From the IMG/VR virus record IMGVR_UViG_3300014493_000025, positions 1 to 25,614 of that record: a stretch of 25,614 nucleotides of DNA. One strand, given 5' to 3'. This DNA is from a virus. Positions within the stretch are counted from its first letter, which is position 1; each line of letters opens with the position of its first letter. A program made the translations under genes and the position numbers. Positions 1-6,768 of this stretch are shown here, piece by piece. The notes beneath the pieces were generated by a model. That model was not told the DNA's origin and ran no database searches. It worked only from the letters and a program-made list of their open reading frames with translations.

Positions 1-1
1 C

Positions 2-559
2 ACGACACAAGAAGGAAAGACTCGTAATGAAACTCAATGGGGTGAGAATATTTCTCATGAGGCTACGGGAGACATTAAACAAGATTTGTGCTCCGATGCA
101 TGGATACATGCTTACACTCATCCTCTACTCGCCGTGCTTATGAACCCGGCTCATGCAGATATAGAGAATCCCATCCTTTGGGAAGGAAAGGGAGAAGGAG
201 AAGCAAAATTTGAATCCCTTAAATGTGGGTTTAGGAAGTTTACTACGCTAAAGAAAATCCCTCTTCCCGAAATAACCTATGTTCAAAAGGTAGCCTTTGG
301 TATTCTCTGTGCTAAAGAAGTTTACAAAGACTCAAGTTGGAATCAGTGGGCAGATAAGTGGTTAAGCGGGGAGGATCGTACCGAAGCTTCTGCTAAGTAT
401 GCTGCTGCTTACTCTGCTGCTAATGCTTATTATGCTGCTAGGGCTGCTGCTAATGCTGAGTATGTTGCTTATGCTGCTAAAGCTGCTTCTACTGCTAAAG
501 CTATGGGTAAAGAATTAGATTTTGTTTCGATTGCTCTTAAAGCCATGGAGGTGAAGTAA
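2..559 (+). CDS. Ala-rich phage protein, 5' end outside the window
   Basis: The frame is open from base 2 with no stop before 559, so the gene almost certainly begins upstream. A TTG at 86 is the first in-window start-like codon, but the coherent protein sequence before it (residues reading TTQEGKTRNETQWGE) argues against starting there. The middle has a conserved-looking segment (DAWIHAYTHPLLAVLMNP, then ADIENPILWEG) followed by VAFGILCAKEV and WLSGEDR. The C-terminal third is low complexity, with Ala-Ala-Tyr/Asn/Lys units encoded mostly by GCT. I recognise the general type as a phage accessory protein with an Ala-rich tail but cannot assign a function. No signal peptide or membrane segment is visible. 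Confidence 0.75.
   Translation, partial: TTQEGKTRNETQWGENISHEATGDIKQDLCSDAWIHAYTHPLLAVLMNPAHADIENPILWEGKGEGEAKFESLKCGFRKFTTLKKIPLPEITYVQKVAFGILCAKEVYKDSSWNQWADKWLSGEDRTEASAKYAAAYSAANAYYAARAAANAEYVAYAAKAASTAKAMGKELDFVSIALKAMEVK
388..510 (+). repeat. GCT-rich low-complexity Ala tract
   Basis: Here the coding sequence of the first gene is dominated by GCT codons in pairs and triplets, separated by TAT, AAT, AAA or AGG. It encodes an irregular AAxAA repeat, probably a long helix or collagen-like filler. Such tracts can change length by slippage, which is inference. Confidence 0.6.
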
Positions 560-665
560 TGCTAATAACGGACTTACGCCACAGCTAACAACGGCATCTT
601 TGACTTTAATCGCAACGAAACGGGCAGATACGCGAAGAAAATAAAGCATCGAATAAGGATTAAAA

Positions 666-1097
666 ATGATTCAATTAAACCTCAGTTTAAAATCAAAATA
701 TGATCCTCCGGTTCCTGTTAAGCCGGATGCGACATTACCGGATGAAGAGTACCTAGCCCTATGTGTGAAGTTAGGAATGGTGTTGGATATGCCTACCTAT
801 CCTTTACATGATGTTATCAGATACCTTAACGCAAAATTTGGAGTACATAGTAGGAAATCACTCACGGACTCAGTGAGCCGACCAAATTGGGTGTGGGTGC
901 CTCTTCGACACAAAGATATTATTACTACGCGTAATTTTAATGATACGGATCAACGTATTTATACTAAACCTATCCCGTACCCCGTTCTTAAGACCATTGA
1001 ATCTATTCAAGAACGTTGGCCGGAAGCGAAATTTTTCATTTCGGATGAAAGATACGCATCCGATGAGAAAGACCCATTTTTTAATGTTTACTGTTAA
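666..1097 (+). CDS. phage hypothetical protein, probably truncated by a frameshift
   Basis: A 143-residue frame starts at ATG 666 with an AAGGA ribosome site at about 654-658. The order of motifs (VPLRHKDI, YTKPIPYPVLKTI, ERWPEAKFFISDERY, DPFF) looks like a small family of cytoplasmic phage proteins whose members, in my recollection, continue DPFLxVT... and end ...WDEPGF. In this frame the protein stops soon after DPFF with NVYC. The missing tail is present in the +1 frame directly downstream (see the entry at 1081-1152). The break lies in a run of six T at 1077-1082. Function unknown. The gene sits in a run of small same-strand accessory genes. Confidence 0.75.
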   Translation: MIQLNLSLKSKYDPPVPVKPDATLPDEEYLALCVKLGMVLDMPTYPLHDVIRYLNAKFGVHSRKSLTDSVSRPNWVWVPLRHKDIITTRNFNDTDQRIYTKPIPYPVLKTIESIQERWPEAKFFISDERYASDEKDPFFNVYC

Positions 1098-1152
1098 TGA
1101 AGCTCGTACGATTCATGTAGTTGAACGCTGGGACGAGCCAAAATTTCGATGA
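1081..1152 (+). pseudogene. out-of-frame C-terminal extension of the 666 gene
   Basis: Skipping one T at 1080 joins GAC-CCA-TTT to TTA-ATG-TTT and continues as LMFTVNEARTIHVVERW then DEPKFR, ending in TGA at 1150-1152. That gives a smooth DPFLMFTV...WDEPKF C-terminus, which fits the upstream protein better than its NVYC end. The TGA overlaps the ATG of the next gene (1149) as ATGA, the usual spacing of coupled phage genes, so the joined product of about 161 residues is probably ancestral or still made. Possible causes are a sequencing or assembly indel in T6, a natural mutation, or +1 recoding. Confidence 0.55.
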
Positions 1153-1319
1153 ACGAGTATTATAAAGTATGGTGTACACAAGGACAAGGTCCTGGAGAAA
1201 CTCCTGACAAAGAGTTTCCAACTTTAAAAAAAGCCCTGACTTTTGTCGAAGAAAATAAAGATGACGCTTCGTGGGCTATTGAATACCCTGATGGCACATG
1301 GCATAAATGGGACAATTAG
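1149..1319 (+). CDS. small acidic/aromatic hypothetical protein, 56 aa
   Basis: A 56-residue frame begins MNEYYKVWCTQGQGPGE and ends AIEYPDGTWHKWDN. Its start overlaps the TGA at 1150-1152 of the out-of-frame extension as ATGA, and its TAG (1317-1319) is four bases before the next ATG at 1323. The composition (paired Trp and Tyr, VEENKDDASWAIEYPDG) reads as a small folded protein of alternating strands and a helix, common in phage early regions. No recognised domain and no Cys pair. Real coding is supported by the tight packing on both sides, although no strong ribosome site is visible, consistent with translational coupling. Confidence 0.65.
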   Translation: MNEYYKVWCTQGQGPGETPDKEFPTLKKALTFVEENKDDASWAIEYPDGTWHKWDN

Positions 1320-1322
1320 TAA

Positions 1323-1616
1323 ATGGCTAAGAAACTTAAGACTAATGCTGTCATAGCAGTTATCCCTCAAGAAACACAAGAACAGAAGGAAGCTAAAGAA
1401 GATAAAGTGTTTGAAGTAGCGAACCGCAAATACACAACCTCAATGAACAAAGCATGGCAAAAATATTGCACAGCTTTGGATGAAGATTTGAAAGATAATC
1501 CCAAAAAATCCACAAAGAAAGAGTCCTACACTTTACAATATATCGAGGATAGAGAGCGAGCATTAAAAGAATGGATAGATTTTTTTGGCGGTGATTTTAT
1601 TGTTTCGGAGGATTAA
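1323..1616 (+). CDS. Lys-rich hypothetical protein, 97 aa
   Basis: The 97-residue product is highly charged, with a Lys/Glu-rich N-terminal third (QETQEQKEAKEDKVFEVANRK) and a helical middle (MNKAWQKYCTALDEDL). It ends in an aromatic-acidic segment (ALKEWIDFFGGDF). It is predicted cytoplasmic and helical, with no known motif. It starts three bases after the stop of the 56-residue gene and ends six bases before the next start. The GGAGG ribosome site of the next gene (about 1606-1610) lies inside its last codons. Function unknown. Confidence 0.7.
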   Translation: MAKKLKTNAVIAVIPQETQEQKEAKEDKVFEVANRKYTTSMNKAWQKYCTALDEDLKDNPKKSTKKESYTLQYIEDRERALKEWIDFFGGDFIVSED

Positions 1617-1622
1617 ACAAAT

Positions 1623-2417
1623 ATGCACACTTCTTTGGGATTTTGGTTGGAAATACGCAAAAGTTTAATGGTACGAGGGGATAACTGGAAACTAGTTATT
1701 GATTCTCTTCCGTCAAGAATAAACAGTTTAGATGCGCTTTCTCTCTTCCAAGAATCGGATCAATTAACTTACCTTACTGGTCAAGGCTATATTGCTGGAG
1801 AGTTAGTTGAAGCTAGTCCATTCAAAGGAATCATTCTACCCTATATTTCAGACGATATAGAGATAACACTCGAAAATATTGCACTTCAATGGGTGTACAG
1901 ATTTTTAATTCTTGAGGGTCTGATAGAGCATAATCGCAAAGAACCTATAAAAAAATGGGCACCGATGTTTTTACATCTCACGGATCAAGGTCTGCATTTC
2001 TTGGTGTATATGTCGGCGGTACTAGTACTCATGGAAGAAGGGCAAATAGTTGGTAAGAAGATATCAAAAGCTAAACTTCTCAGCGGAGAATTGGATGACT
2101 TAGTGCGCTGGCGGGTTAAAAAAGTATGTGAATTGCTTCACGAAAAAGCGCAGGATTATGGAGAAAGTTTTCGTCGTCATGGCTTGCCTGGACTAGTTCC
2201 TAGATTATGGGATAAAATCGCTCGCTATGCACAGCTCAAGGCTGATAATCGTACCGCTAAATTTGAAAGAATGGAAGATTCAGTTGTAGATTTATTGGGA
2301 TATTGTTGTGTCGCCTGGTCACTTATGTTAGAATTACCAGAAGATTTTAGAAAAGAATATCAACCCTCTTGTACTTATGAAACAGAACAAATCGGAAAAG
2401 AGTGGAAAAAACTGTGA
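1623..2417 (+). CDS. DUF1599-like (nucleotide modification associated domain 1) protein
   Basis: The 264-residue protein has an N-terminal helical region of about 150 residues that I do not recognise. Its C-terminal domain (about 165-238) reads VCELLHEKAQDYGESF, then GLPGLVPRLWDKIARYAQL, then MEDSVVDLLGYCCVAW. This is the pattern of the DUF1599 family, all-alpha proteins related to MazG-type NTP pyrophosphatases and often carried by phages. The acidic and Asp/Lys positions (E172, D178, E181, W196-D197-K198, E218-D219, D223) are the expected metal and nucleotide-site type. The likely role is nucleotide-pool handling or base-modification support, inferred from the family. GGAGG lies about 11 bases before ATG 1623, a long spacing. 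Confidence 0.75.
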   Translation: MHTSLGFWLEIRKSLMVRGDNWKLVIDSLPSRINSLDALSLFQESDQLTYLTGQGYIAGELVEASPFKGIILPYISDDIEITLENIALQWVYRFLILEGLIEHNRKEPIKKWAPMFLHLTDQGLHFLVYMSAVLVLMEEGQIVGKKISKAKLLSGELDDLVRWRVKKVCELLHEKAQDYGESFRRHGLPGLVPRLWDKIARYAQLKADNRTAKFERMEDSVVDLLGYCCVAWSLMLELPEDFRKEYQPSCTYETEQIGKEWKKL

Positions 2418-2420
2418 GAG

Positions 2421-3037
2421 CGGCTGAGCGCAGGGACGGATGAGTGAGACAGTGAAAAATAACCATACGTGCGACAAGCCTAACTATACGGATGGCCCGT
2501 GTCAGGTTTGCGCGGCTGAGAAAACGCTACTGCCGTGCCCATTTTGCGGCGGCGCTCCGATCTTGGACGACTTAGGCGAAGAGGATGATTTCTTCGTACA
2601 CTGCGGGTCATGCGAAGTGCAGCAAATCGCCAACAAGACAATCGACACGGCTGTAAGCGAATGGAATCAGCGGGTGAGCGCAGGGGATACCCCAGATTTG
2701 CGGAGGAGTGAGACAGTGAGCCAGTGTTTAAGAACTCGGATTCTGGAAATGATGAAGCATCGAGAGTGGTCAACCCATTGGATACATCGAAGCGCGTACC
2801 TGCATCTGGAGTCTGCGGAACTTGCGGAAGCGGTTCGGGGAAAACGGGGAGACACACTCGATGAGTCGGCGGATGTGCTCATAACGATGCTGGCTCTGAG
2901 TCCGCATAATCTGCCAGAAATCGTTCAAGCCGCTACAGCCAAAGTGGAATCGTTAATGACGAAACCACGATACGCGGGAGAAACCGGAACATTTGGTGAT
3001 GTGCGGGTGAACGCAGGGACGGAGGAGACAGTCCATG
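2421..3037 (+). repeat. three dispersed copies of a gene-leader sequence
   Basis: Copies lie at 2421-2454, 2671-2718 (with about 14 extra bases in the middle) and 3004-3037. The shared parts are TGA(G/A)CGCAGGG(A/G), then CGGA(K)GAG, then GAGACAGT directly before a start codon (GTG 2452, GTG 2716, ATG 3035). Copies 1 and 3 lie at gene starts. Copy 2 is now inside the fused 2440 frame. The pattern suggests repeated capture or duplication of genes with a common translation leader. Confidence 0.6.
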
Positions 3038-3048
3038 CCAACGATTAA
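2440..3048 (+). CDS. Lar-type zinc ribbon fused to a MazG-like domain
   Basis: The 202-residue frame contains two unrelated parts. Residues about 28-78 (LLPCPFCGGAPILDD, VHCGSCEVQQ, AVSEWNQR) match the Lar restriction-alleviation/phage zinc-ribbon family, with CPFCGG and CGSC as metal knuckles. A first Cys pair (C20, C23) precedes them. Residues about 120-178 (HLESAELAEAVRGKRGD, then LDESADVLITMLAL) have the ExxE...ExxD pattern of MazG-like all-alpha NTP pyrophosphatases. The junction (RVSAGDTPDLRRSETVSQ) resembles the gene's own leader and tail, so it looks like former intergenic DNA now read through. GTG 2716, with GGAGGAG at 2702-2708, could start a separate 110-residue MazG-like protein. 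GTG 2452 is an alternative start for the whole frame. The DNA is GC-richer than the flanks. Confidence 0.75.
   Translation: MSETVKNNHTCDKPNYTDGPCQVCAAEKTLLPCPFCGGAPILDDLGEEDDFFVHCGSCEVQQIANKTIDTAVSEWNQRVSAGDTPDLRRSETVSQCLRTRILEMMKHREWSTHWIHRSAYLHLESAELAEAVRGKRGDTLDESADVLITMLALSPHNLPEIVQAATAKVESLMTKPRYAGETGTFGDVRVNAGTEETVHAND
2702..2718 (+). promoter_or_regulatory. internal ribosome site and GTG start before the MazG-like domain
   Basis: GGAGGAG (2702-2708) is followed seven bases later by GTG 2716, in frame with the 2440 gene and just before the MazG-like domain. It is the best Shine-Dalgarno match in this stretch and would give a free-standing MazG-like protein of 110 residues. Confidence 0.5.
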
Positions 3049-3078
3049 AGAGGAGACAGTCCATGCCAACGATTAAAG
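3023..3078 (+). repeat. perfect 28-bp tandem duplication of a translation start
   Basis: Bases 3023-3050 and 3051-3078 are identical, abutting 28-bp units. Each contains AGGAG, a seven-base spacer and ATGCCAACGATTAAAG. The first ATG (3035) opens only a 13-codon frame ending at the TAA that lies in copy 2. The second ATG (3063) opens the zincin gene. The stop of the 2440 gene is in copy 1. Confidence 0.95.
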
Positions 3079-3509
3079 AGTGGACAGAACTGCATGCCGA
3101 TCTGATGCAGAGGTTGCATCTCCCGTGCGAACTGAATTTCTCTACTGATGTCAAAGTAGCACAGCACAGATTCGACGACGATGACACCTGTGTGATCACT
3201 ATCAATCCAGAAGTGGATTTTAAAGTACCAGTACACCTCATTCTCCACGAAGCTGCCCATCATCGCGCTTATGTCAGGGCGTTTAGACATCTCACGGACA
3301 ATACTTTCGTGGACTTATGCTGTTCTGGCTGGACGGGCGGACACTGCGAGCACTGGGCGAAAATTCTCATCGGCATGTACGCCGAAATGGGAATCGCATT
3401 GCCGTACAGCACAAGCTTTATAGCATTTGCAAAGCTGGCGGGCATCGTGCGAAAGAACTATGCAAGGGAGGGTCAATGGAATGGACAGCGGAACAATGGC
3501 GCAGGCTAG
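3063..3509 (+). CDS. HExxH zincin-like metallopeptidase, phage type
   Basis: The 148-residue protein contains LILHEAAHHRAYVRA (H62, E63, H66), the HExxH zinc-binding and catalytic helix of zincins. A second His-rich segment, GWTGGHCEHWAKIL (H94, H97), could supply the third ligand, as the H...W segment does in SprT/WLM-like minimal proteases. There is no signal peptide, so it should act in the cytoplasm. Such small zincins are common in phage accessory regions, but substrates are generally unknown. The start at ATG 3063 has AGGAG seven bases upstream, in the second copy of the 28-bp duplication. The last 34 bases overlap the next gene. Confidence 0.8.
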   Translation: MPTIKEWTELHADLMQRLHLPCELNFSTDVKVAQHRFDDDDTCVITINPEVDFKVPVHLILHEAAHHRAYVRAFRHLTDNTFVDLCCSGWTGGHCEHWAKILIGMYAEMGIALPYSTSFIAFAKLAGIVRKNYAREGQWNGQRNNGAG

Positions 3510-3727
3510 CAGCCTGTTTAGGTTACGGACCTTTGCGGGGACGATTCAAAAAAAATCTGATCCCCATAATGAAGAAACGCGATCAAATCTGCATCAAATG
3601 TCTCGCTGACGAAGTAGCCGAAGGTCTGGGCGGGGAATACGGTTTGTGGGCGGAGGAAATTTTGATCGCCGCATCCAAAGAAACGTCCATCGAAGTGTAC
3701 TGTGGTAAGGGGAAACACAATGCCTGA
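3476..3727 (+). CDS. hypothetical protein, 83 aa
   Basis: I place the start at ATG 3476, preceded by AGGGAGGGT at about 3465-3473; a longer open frame reaches upstream but would lie inside the zincin gene. The product begins MEWTAEQWRRLAACLGYG and contains one CIKC pair and an acidic helix (LADEVAEGLGGEYGLWAEE). It ends with YCGKGKHNA. No domain is recognised. It overlaps the zincin gene by 34 bases and the next gene by 8, so the three are probably translated as a coupled set. Confidence 0.65.
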   Translation: MEWTAEQWRRLAACLGYGPLRGRFKKNLIPIMKKRDQICIKCLADEVAEGLGGEYGLWAEEILIAASKETSIEVYCGKGKHNA

Positions 3728-3884
3728 AGTCCCGAACGCTTACCAGTGCGACTTTTGCCATAAGATCATGACGCCTATCGAGACGAAGGACACCCGCTGG
3801 AATTCGAAGTTCTGCTCACTTTGTGGCTTCCGATTCTACGATGTTTTCATCGGGGAAACCCGCATAAACACAGATACTTACTGA
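3720..3884 (+). CDS. small zinc-ribbon protein, 54 aa
   Basis: The start ATG 3720 is preceded by AAGGGG at 3707-3712 and lies within the last codons of the upstream gene. The product has two Cys pairs, YQCDFCHK (residues 8-13) and FCSLCGFRFYD (about 33-43), spaced as in rubredoxin-like or zinc-ribbon knuckles, with a polar C-terminus. It probably binds one zinc ion. Partner and function are unknown. It is the last gene of the GC-richer cassette, and the downstream DNA returns to AT-rich composition. Confidence 0.65.
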   Translation: MPEVPNAYQCDFCHKIMTPIETKDTRWNSKFCSLCGFRFYDVFIGETRINTDTY

Positions 3885-3966
3885 CTTCTGGATGATCCAG
3901 GGCAAGAAAGTTGATGGTGTCGCTGTCAAAACCTTTCAACTATCCATTTCTAGATTAGAGGTTGAT

Positions 3967-4176
3967 ATGAGTAAAAAAAATAAGTCTAAAAAACGCACTA
4001 AAAAAGTAACTTCAGCTCCGAAGGTTGTAAAACCAGAAATATCAATGCCAGAAATACCAGTGCCAGATTCAGTAAAAACTGACTATCCTCTTTCAGTGTA
4101 TGACGAGAGTATTTATCCAACCCCTGAGTCTAAACCAAGTAAAAAACTAGGATTCTGGAAATGGTTAGTTGGGTAA
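3967..4176 (+). CDS. Lys- then Pro-rich small protein, 69 aa
   Basis: The start is ATG 3967, behind AGAGGT at 3957-3962; the frame is open further upstream (ATG 3892) but without a ribosome site. The product has a very basic head (MSKKNKSKKRTKKV) and a Pro-rich middle with a near repeat (PEISMPEIPVPD). The C-terminus is aromatic-basic (KKLGFWKWLVG) and could be amphipathic. It is probably unstructured, perhaps nucleic-acid or membrane associated, which is inference from composition only. It is followed after 19 bases by a 21-residue membrane peptide with a strong ribosome site. Confidence 0.6.
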   Translation: MSKKNKSKKRTKKVTSAPKVVKPEISMPEIPVPDSVKTDYPLSVYDESIYPTPESKPSKKLGFWKWLVG

Positions 4177-4195
4177 AGTTGAAATAGGAGAAATT

Positions 4196-4261
4196 ATGTT
4201 AGGTTTATTCGGAACGATTTTAGTTATACTTTTAATTGTTTGGCTTGCACGAAGAGTTTGA
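4196..4261 (+). CDS. 21-residue single-pass membrane peptide
   Basis: ATG 4196 has a consensus AGGAG at 4186-4190 with five bases of spacing. The product reads MLGLFGTILVILLIVWL followed by ARRV: one hydrophobic helix of about 16 residues and a basic cytoplasmic tail, giving a likely N-out/C-in orientation. It resembles very short phage and bacterial hydrophobic peptides, but no family can be assigned. Placed just before the structural gene block, it could be a membrane or lysis accessory peptide, which is speculation. The strong ribosome site is the main evidence that it is real. Confidence 0.55.
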   Translation: MLGLFGTILVILLIVWLARRV

Positions 4262-4310
4262 GCGATGAAAAATAAGTCCTTTATGGGAATCCTTGATAGA
4301 GAGGATTTTC

Positions 4311-5264
4311 ATGATCGTTCTTACGCAGGGGCAAATAACCGGTTCCGCTGATTTGGCTATTTTGATTCGAGACGCCAGCGGTAACCTAATTGACCCCGTT
4401 TCTATTAGTTACACCATATACAAACTCCGCGATATATTACCAACATCCCCCACGGTAGCATATGAATATGATATGCACCAACCAGAAAACATGCAAGGTG
4501 GGCCACCTCTCCCACCTGAAAGCTCTACCTTAGTCAGCCAGCCCCAGCAGACCCCTAAACGTCTCTCTTTGGGCACCTATGCGGCTGTAGTGACCATTCC
4601 TACCGCTTGGAAGGGAATTTATAAGATCGTATGGCAGTTTCAACAATATGCAGCAAGCTGCCCCCAGAACTATGTTCACATGGATTTTATTGTGCAAACT
4701 GTGGATCCAACAGATCCTGCTTTCGAAGCACCTTCTATGATTATTGGTAAGCAGTTGGGTATCGCCAGTGCTCAGACTTCCCCAGCTATGTATGCGCAGG
4801 CAATTCGAGTGGTTCGAGAATTAATTTCCGATGTTAATCCTGATAGAAATTATCATTTTCGTCCTCCAACCCCCGGAAAAGTTGTGGCGAATTATACAAC
4901 TAGAGTGGGATTTATATGGCTGGATACAACTATTTTGGTAAATTTGAGTATGTCTATTTCACAGCTAAATCTTTATAATCCCATGAATTATTTTAATTGG
5001 ACCATGGATACAATTCCTCGGGACTGGGGAAATATAGCGGCAATGGGAGCAGCCGCTTTTTGTCTTTCTGGTGAGTCAGCTCGATGGGCCGCGGACGAAT
5101 TTTCTTACAGTCTTAACGGGGTTTCGCTAGATATAAATAAATCAGCTTTGTACCAATCTTTAGCAGGAACCTACTTGACTCAATTTAACACCATGGCTCC
5201 ATTAGTTACAGCTAATAGACCCTATTCAGCCGGATTGAGACAATCTCGTTGGCTCCTCGGTTAG
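4311..5264 (+). CDS. virion structural protein, beta domain plus helical C-terminus
   Basis: I choose ATG 4311 (MIVLTQGQITGSADL), with GAGAGGA at about 4298-4304; a TTG at 4293 is an alternative. The 317-residue product has an N-terminal Ig-like beta domain (about 1-135: ILIRDASGNLIDPVSISY, GTYAAVVTIP, GIYKIVWQF). A predominantly helical region follows (MYAQAIRVVRELISDV and the segment around AAMGAAAFCLSGESARWAADEF). This architecture is typical of neck or baseplate-linked virion proteins in large myoviruses. The exact position in the particle cannot be assigned. It is the first gene of the structural block that leads to sheath and tube. Confidence 0.65.
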   Translation: MIVLTQGQITGSADLAILIRDASGNLIDPVSISYTIYKLRDILPTSPTVAYEYDMHQPENMQGGPPLPPESSTLVSQPQQTPKRLSLGTYAAVVTIPTAWKGIYKIVWQFQQYAASCPQNYVHMDFIVQTVDPTDPAFEAPSMIIGKQLGIASAQTSPAMYAQAIRVVRELISDVNPDRNYHFRPPTPGKVVANYTTRVGFIWLDTTILVNLSMSISQLNLYNPMNYFNWTMDTIPRDWGNIAAMGAAAFCLSGESARWAADEFSYSLNGVSLDINKSALYQSLAGTYLTQFNTMAPLVTANRPYSAGLRQSRWLLG

Positions 5265-5302
5265 CCGTGTAGAAATTTGACTTCTCAGTATTAGATAGAA
5301 TC

Positions 5303-5407
5303 AGCGTACAGAACGGCAGCTACGCTAAGGCGATACACACTCGCTGGCATGTCAACCGTGGGCGAACAAATCCATTCTGCGCGTTTTGTCACCACTCCGC
5401 CGACTAG
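5303..5407 (+). pseudogene. start-less fragment resembling a small phage zinc/HNH-like protein
   Basis: In the 217-base gap between two virion genes, the frame from about 5273 to the TAG at 5405-5407 has no usable start codon. It nevertheless reads SVQNGSYAKAIHTRWHVNRG then RTNPFCAFCHH. The RWHVNRG...NPxCxxC pattern resembles small phage proteins I have seen in many genomes. It looks like the remains of a gene. The following virion gene (5482) lacks a visible ribosome site, so this gap may be a damaged insertion scar. Confidence 0.35.
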
Positions 5408-5481
5408 CTATTTCATTATTCAGAAGAAATGAAACCAAATAAGACCGGAAAACAAAAAACGCTATTCTTTCCCTTTAATAG

Positions 5482-6768
5482 ATGATTACCAACTTACTAG
5501 TTTTGAACAGCAGTTATGTAGGATCCCATGATTTGTGGTGGGCTCATGATCCTGAAGCTGTTAAGGGTTACAACATTTATCGTGCTTACGAACACCCGTC
5601 TAACTGGGAATGTATTCAACAGAGTTGGGCAGGTAATTTCTATCGAGATATGACATCTCTTCAACAAGTCACATACACTCTCAAACCTGATGATTTTATT
5701 GAACAAGGAGAATTGGGACGTTGGGCTTTTAGGATACCAGATATTCCATATGCTACAGTACAAGCTGGTAGAGCTGTCATAAGCAATAGTCCGGATGATG
5801 TGAGCGTTACTGTAAGTGTAAGCGGCAATGTAGGTGTGGATGGACAAACATTTCGCCCCATAAAAGTTGAGGGGTTTGATCGTTCAATTTACATGGAAAT
5901 GGACAACACCTTAGCGGAAGGGGGAGCTGTGAGTGATACAGCTTTGGTTGATACAGATGATGTCAACCATGCTAATTACGCTGGCATAACTCTTTGGCAA
6001 GTAACTTACAATAAACTCATTAATTATGTAGATATTTATACCGCTTTAAATCGTGTTTATTATACAGTAGTACCGGTGAGTGCAAAAGGAGAGTTACATG
6101 CACCTGGGGATCACGGGTCAATGATAAAAAATACTCAAGAGGTAGATCAGATTGATTGGGTGTTTGAGGAAATGGTACGGCGTAATCAATATTTATTTGA
6201 AACAACTGGGGAACCAGCTTATCTTATGTTTCGCAAATGGCGAGGCACTGCTTGCGGCTGTGTGTACGGCAGTCAACAACCAAAAACAGGATGTAGGGTT
6301 TGTTTTGAAACAGGGTTTGTAGGCGGATACATAGGTCCGTATGATTTTCTTTTTGTACCTCCGGATTCCGCTTTGATGCGTGAGATTACTGAAGGTGGTA
6401 TCAAAACCACCAGAGACTCTCGTAGTTATTTGACTCGTACCCCAATCGTGCAGAACGGTGATTTAATCATACGGCGCAATGGGGATCGCATGACAATCAG
6501 CAATGTGGTTTACAAAATGCCGCGAGGTATTATTCTTCAGCAAGATTTCACCGTATCTTTGCTGTCGCCTGGGGATACTCGTTATTTAATTCCCGTGGTG
6601 AATACGGGGCTACCTACGATATTTAATCCTGTGGTTCGCCCCGATCCGCTGGATGGAAAAGGCGGGGGTGAGCCAGTATTTGATCCACGCACAGTTCCAA
6701 ATAAAGATTTTGAGAACGTGAATATTCCTATCGGTCGCACAGTGGAATTTGGCAAGATAACTTCCTGA
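5482..6768 (+). CDS. virion protein with zinc knuckle, connector/neck-like
   Basis: The 428-residue product begins with an FN3/Ig-like segment (LLVLNSSYVGSHDLWWAHD, GYNIYRA). A beta-rich region follows, then a helical patch (VFEEMVRRNQYLFETTGE), then a zinc knuckle at about 258-274 (CGC...CRVC, followed by FETGFVGGY). The CxC-x10-CxxC-xTGfvGGY pattern occurs in large-phage head-tail connector or neck proteins, which is the basis for the call. A beta-rich C-terminal domain carries a Pro/Gly-rich tail. ATG 5482 directly follows an in-frame TAG and has no clear ribosome site, so initiation may be weak. It is convergent with the minus-strand gene ending at 6830. Confidence 0.7.
   Translation: MITNLLVLNSSYVGSHDLWWAHDPEAVKGYNIYRAYEHPSNWECIQQSWAGNFYRDMTSLQQVTYTLKPDDFIEQGELGRWAFRIPDIPYATVQAGRAVISNSPDDVSVTVSVSGNVGVDGQTFRPIKVEGFDRSIYMEMDNTLAEGGAVSDTALVDTDDVNHANYAGITLWQVTYNKLINYVDIYTALNRVYYTVVPVSAKGELHAPGDHGSMIKNTQEVDQIDWVFEEMVRRNQYLFETTGEPAYLMFRKWRGTACGCVYGSQQPKTGCRVCFETGFVGGYIGPYDFLFVPPDSALMREITEGGIKTTRDSRSYLTRTPIVQNGDLIIRRNGDRMTISNVVYKMPRGIILQQDFTVSLLSPGDTRYLIPVVNTGLPTIFNPVVRPDPLDGKGGGEPVFDPRTVPNKDFENVNIPIGRTVEFGKITS

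Noticed and set aside
2480-3290. Several minus-strand open frames opposite the Lar-MazG and zincin genes
   Set aside because: They are Ser/Arg/Cys-rich, lack ribosome sites and lie opposite frames with clear domains; they are shadows of the GC-richer coding strand.
3888-3900. Palindrome CTGGATGATCCAG after the zinc-ribbon gene
   Set aside because: Short single palindrome with no repeat elsewhere seen; chance occurrence is likely.
4265-4351. 28-codon frame MKNKSFMGIL... after the membrane peptide
   Set aside because: No ribosome site, and it overlaps the start of the 4311 virion gene out of frame; too weak to call.
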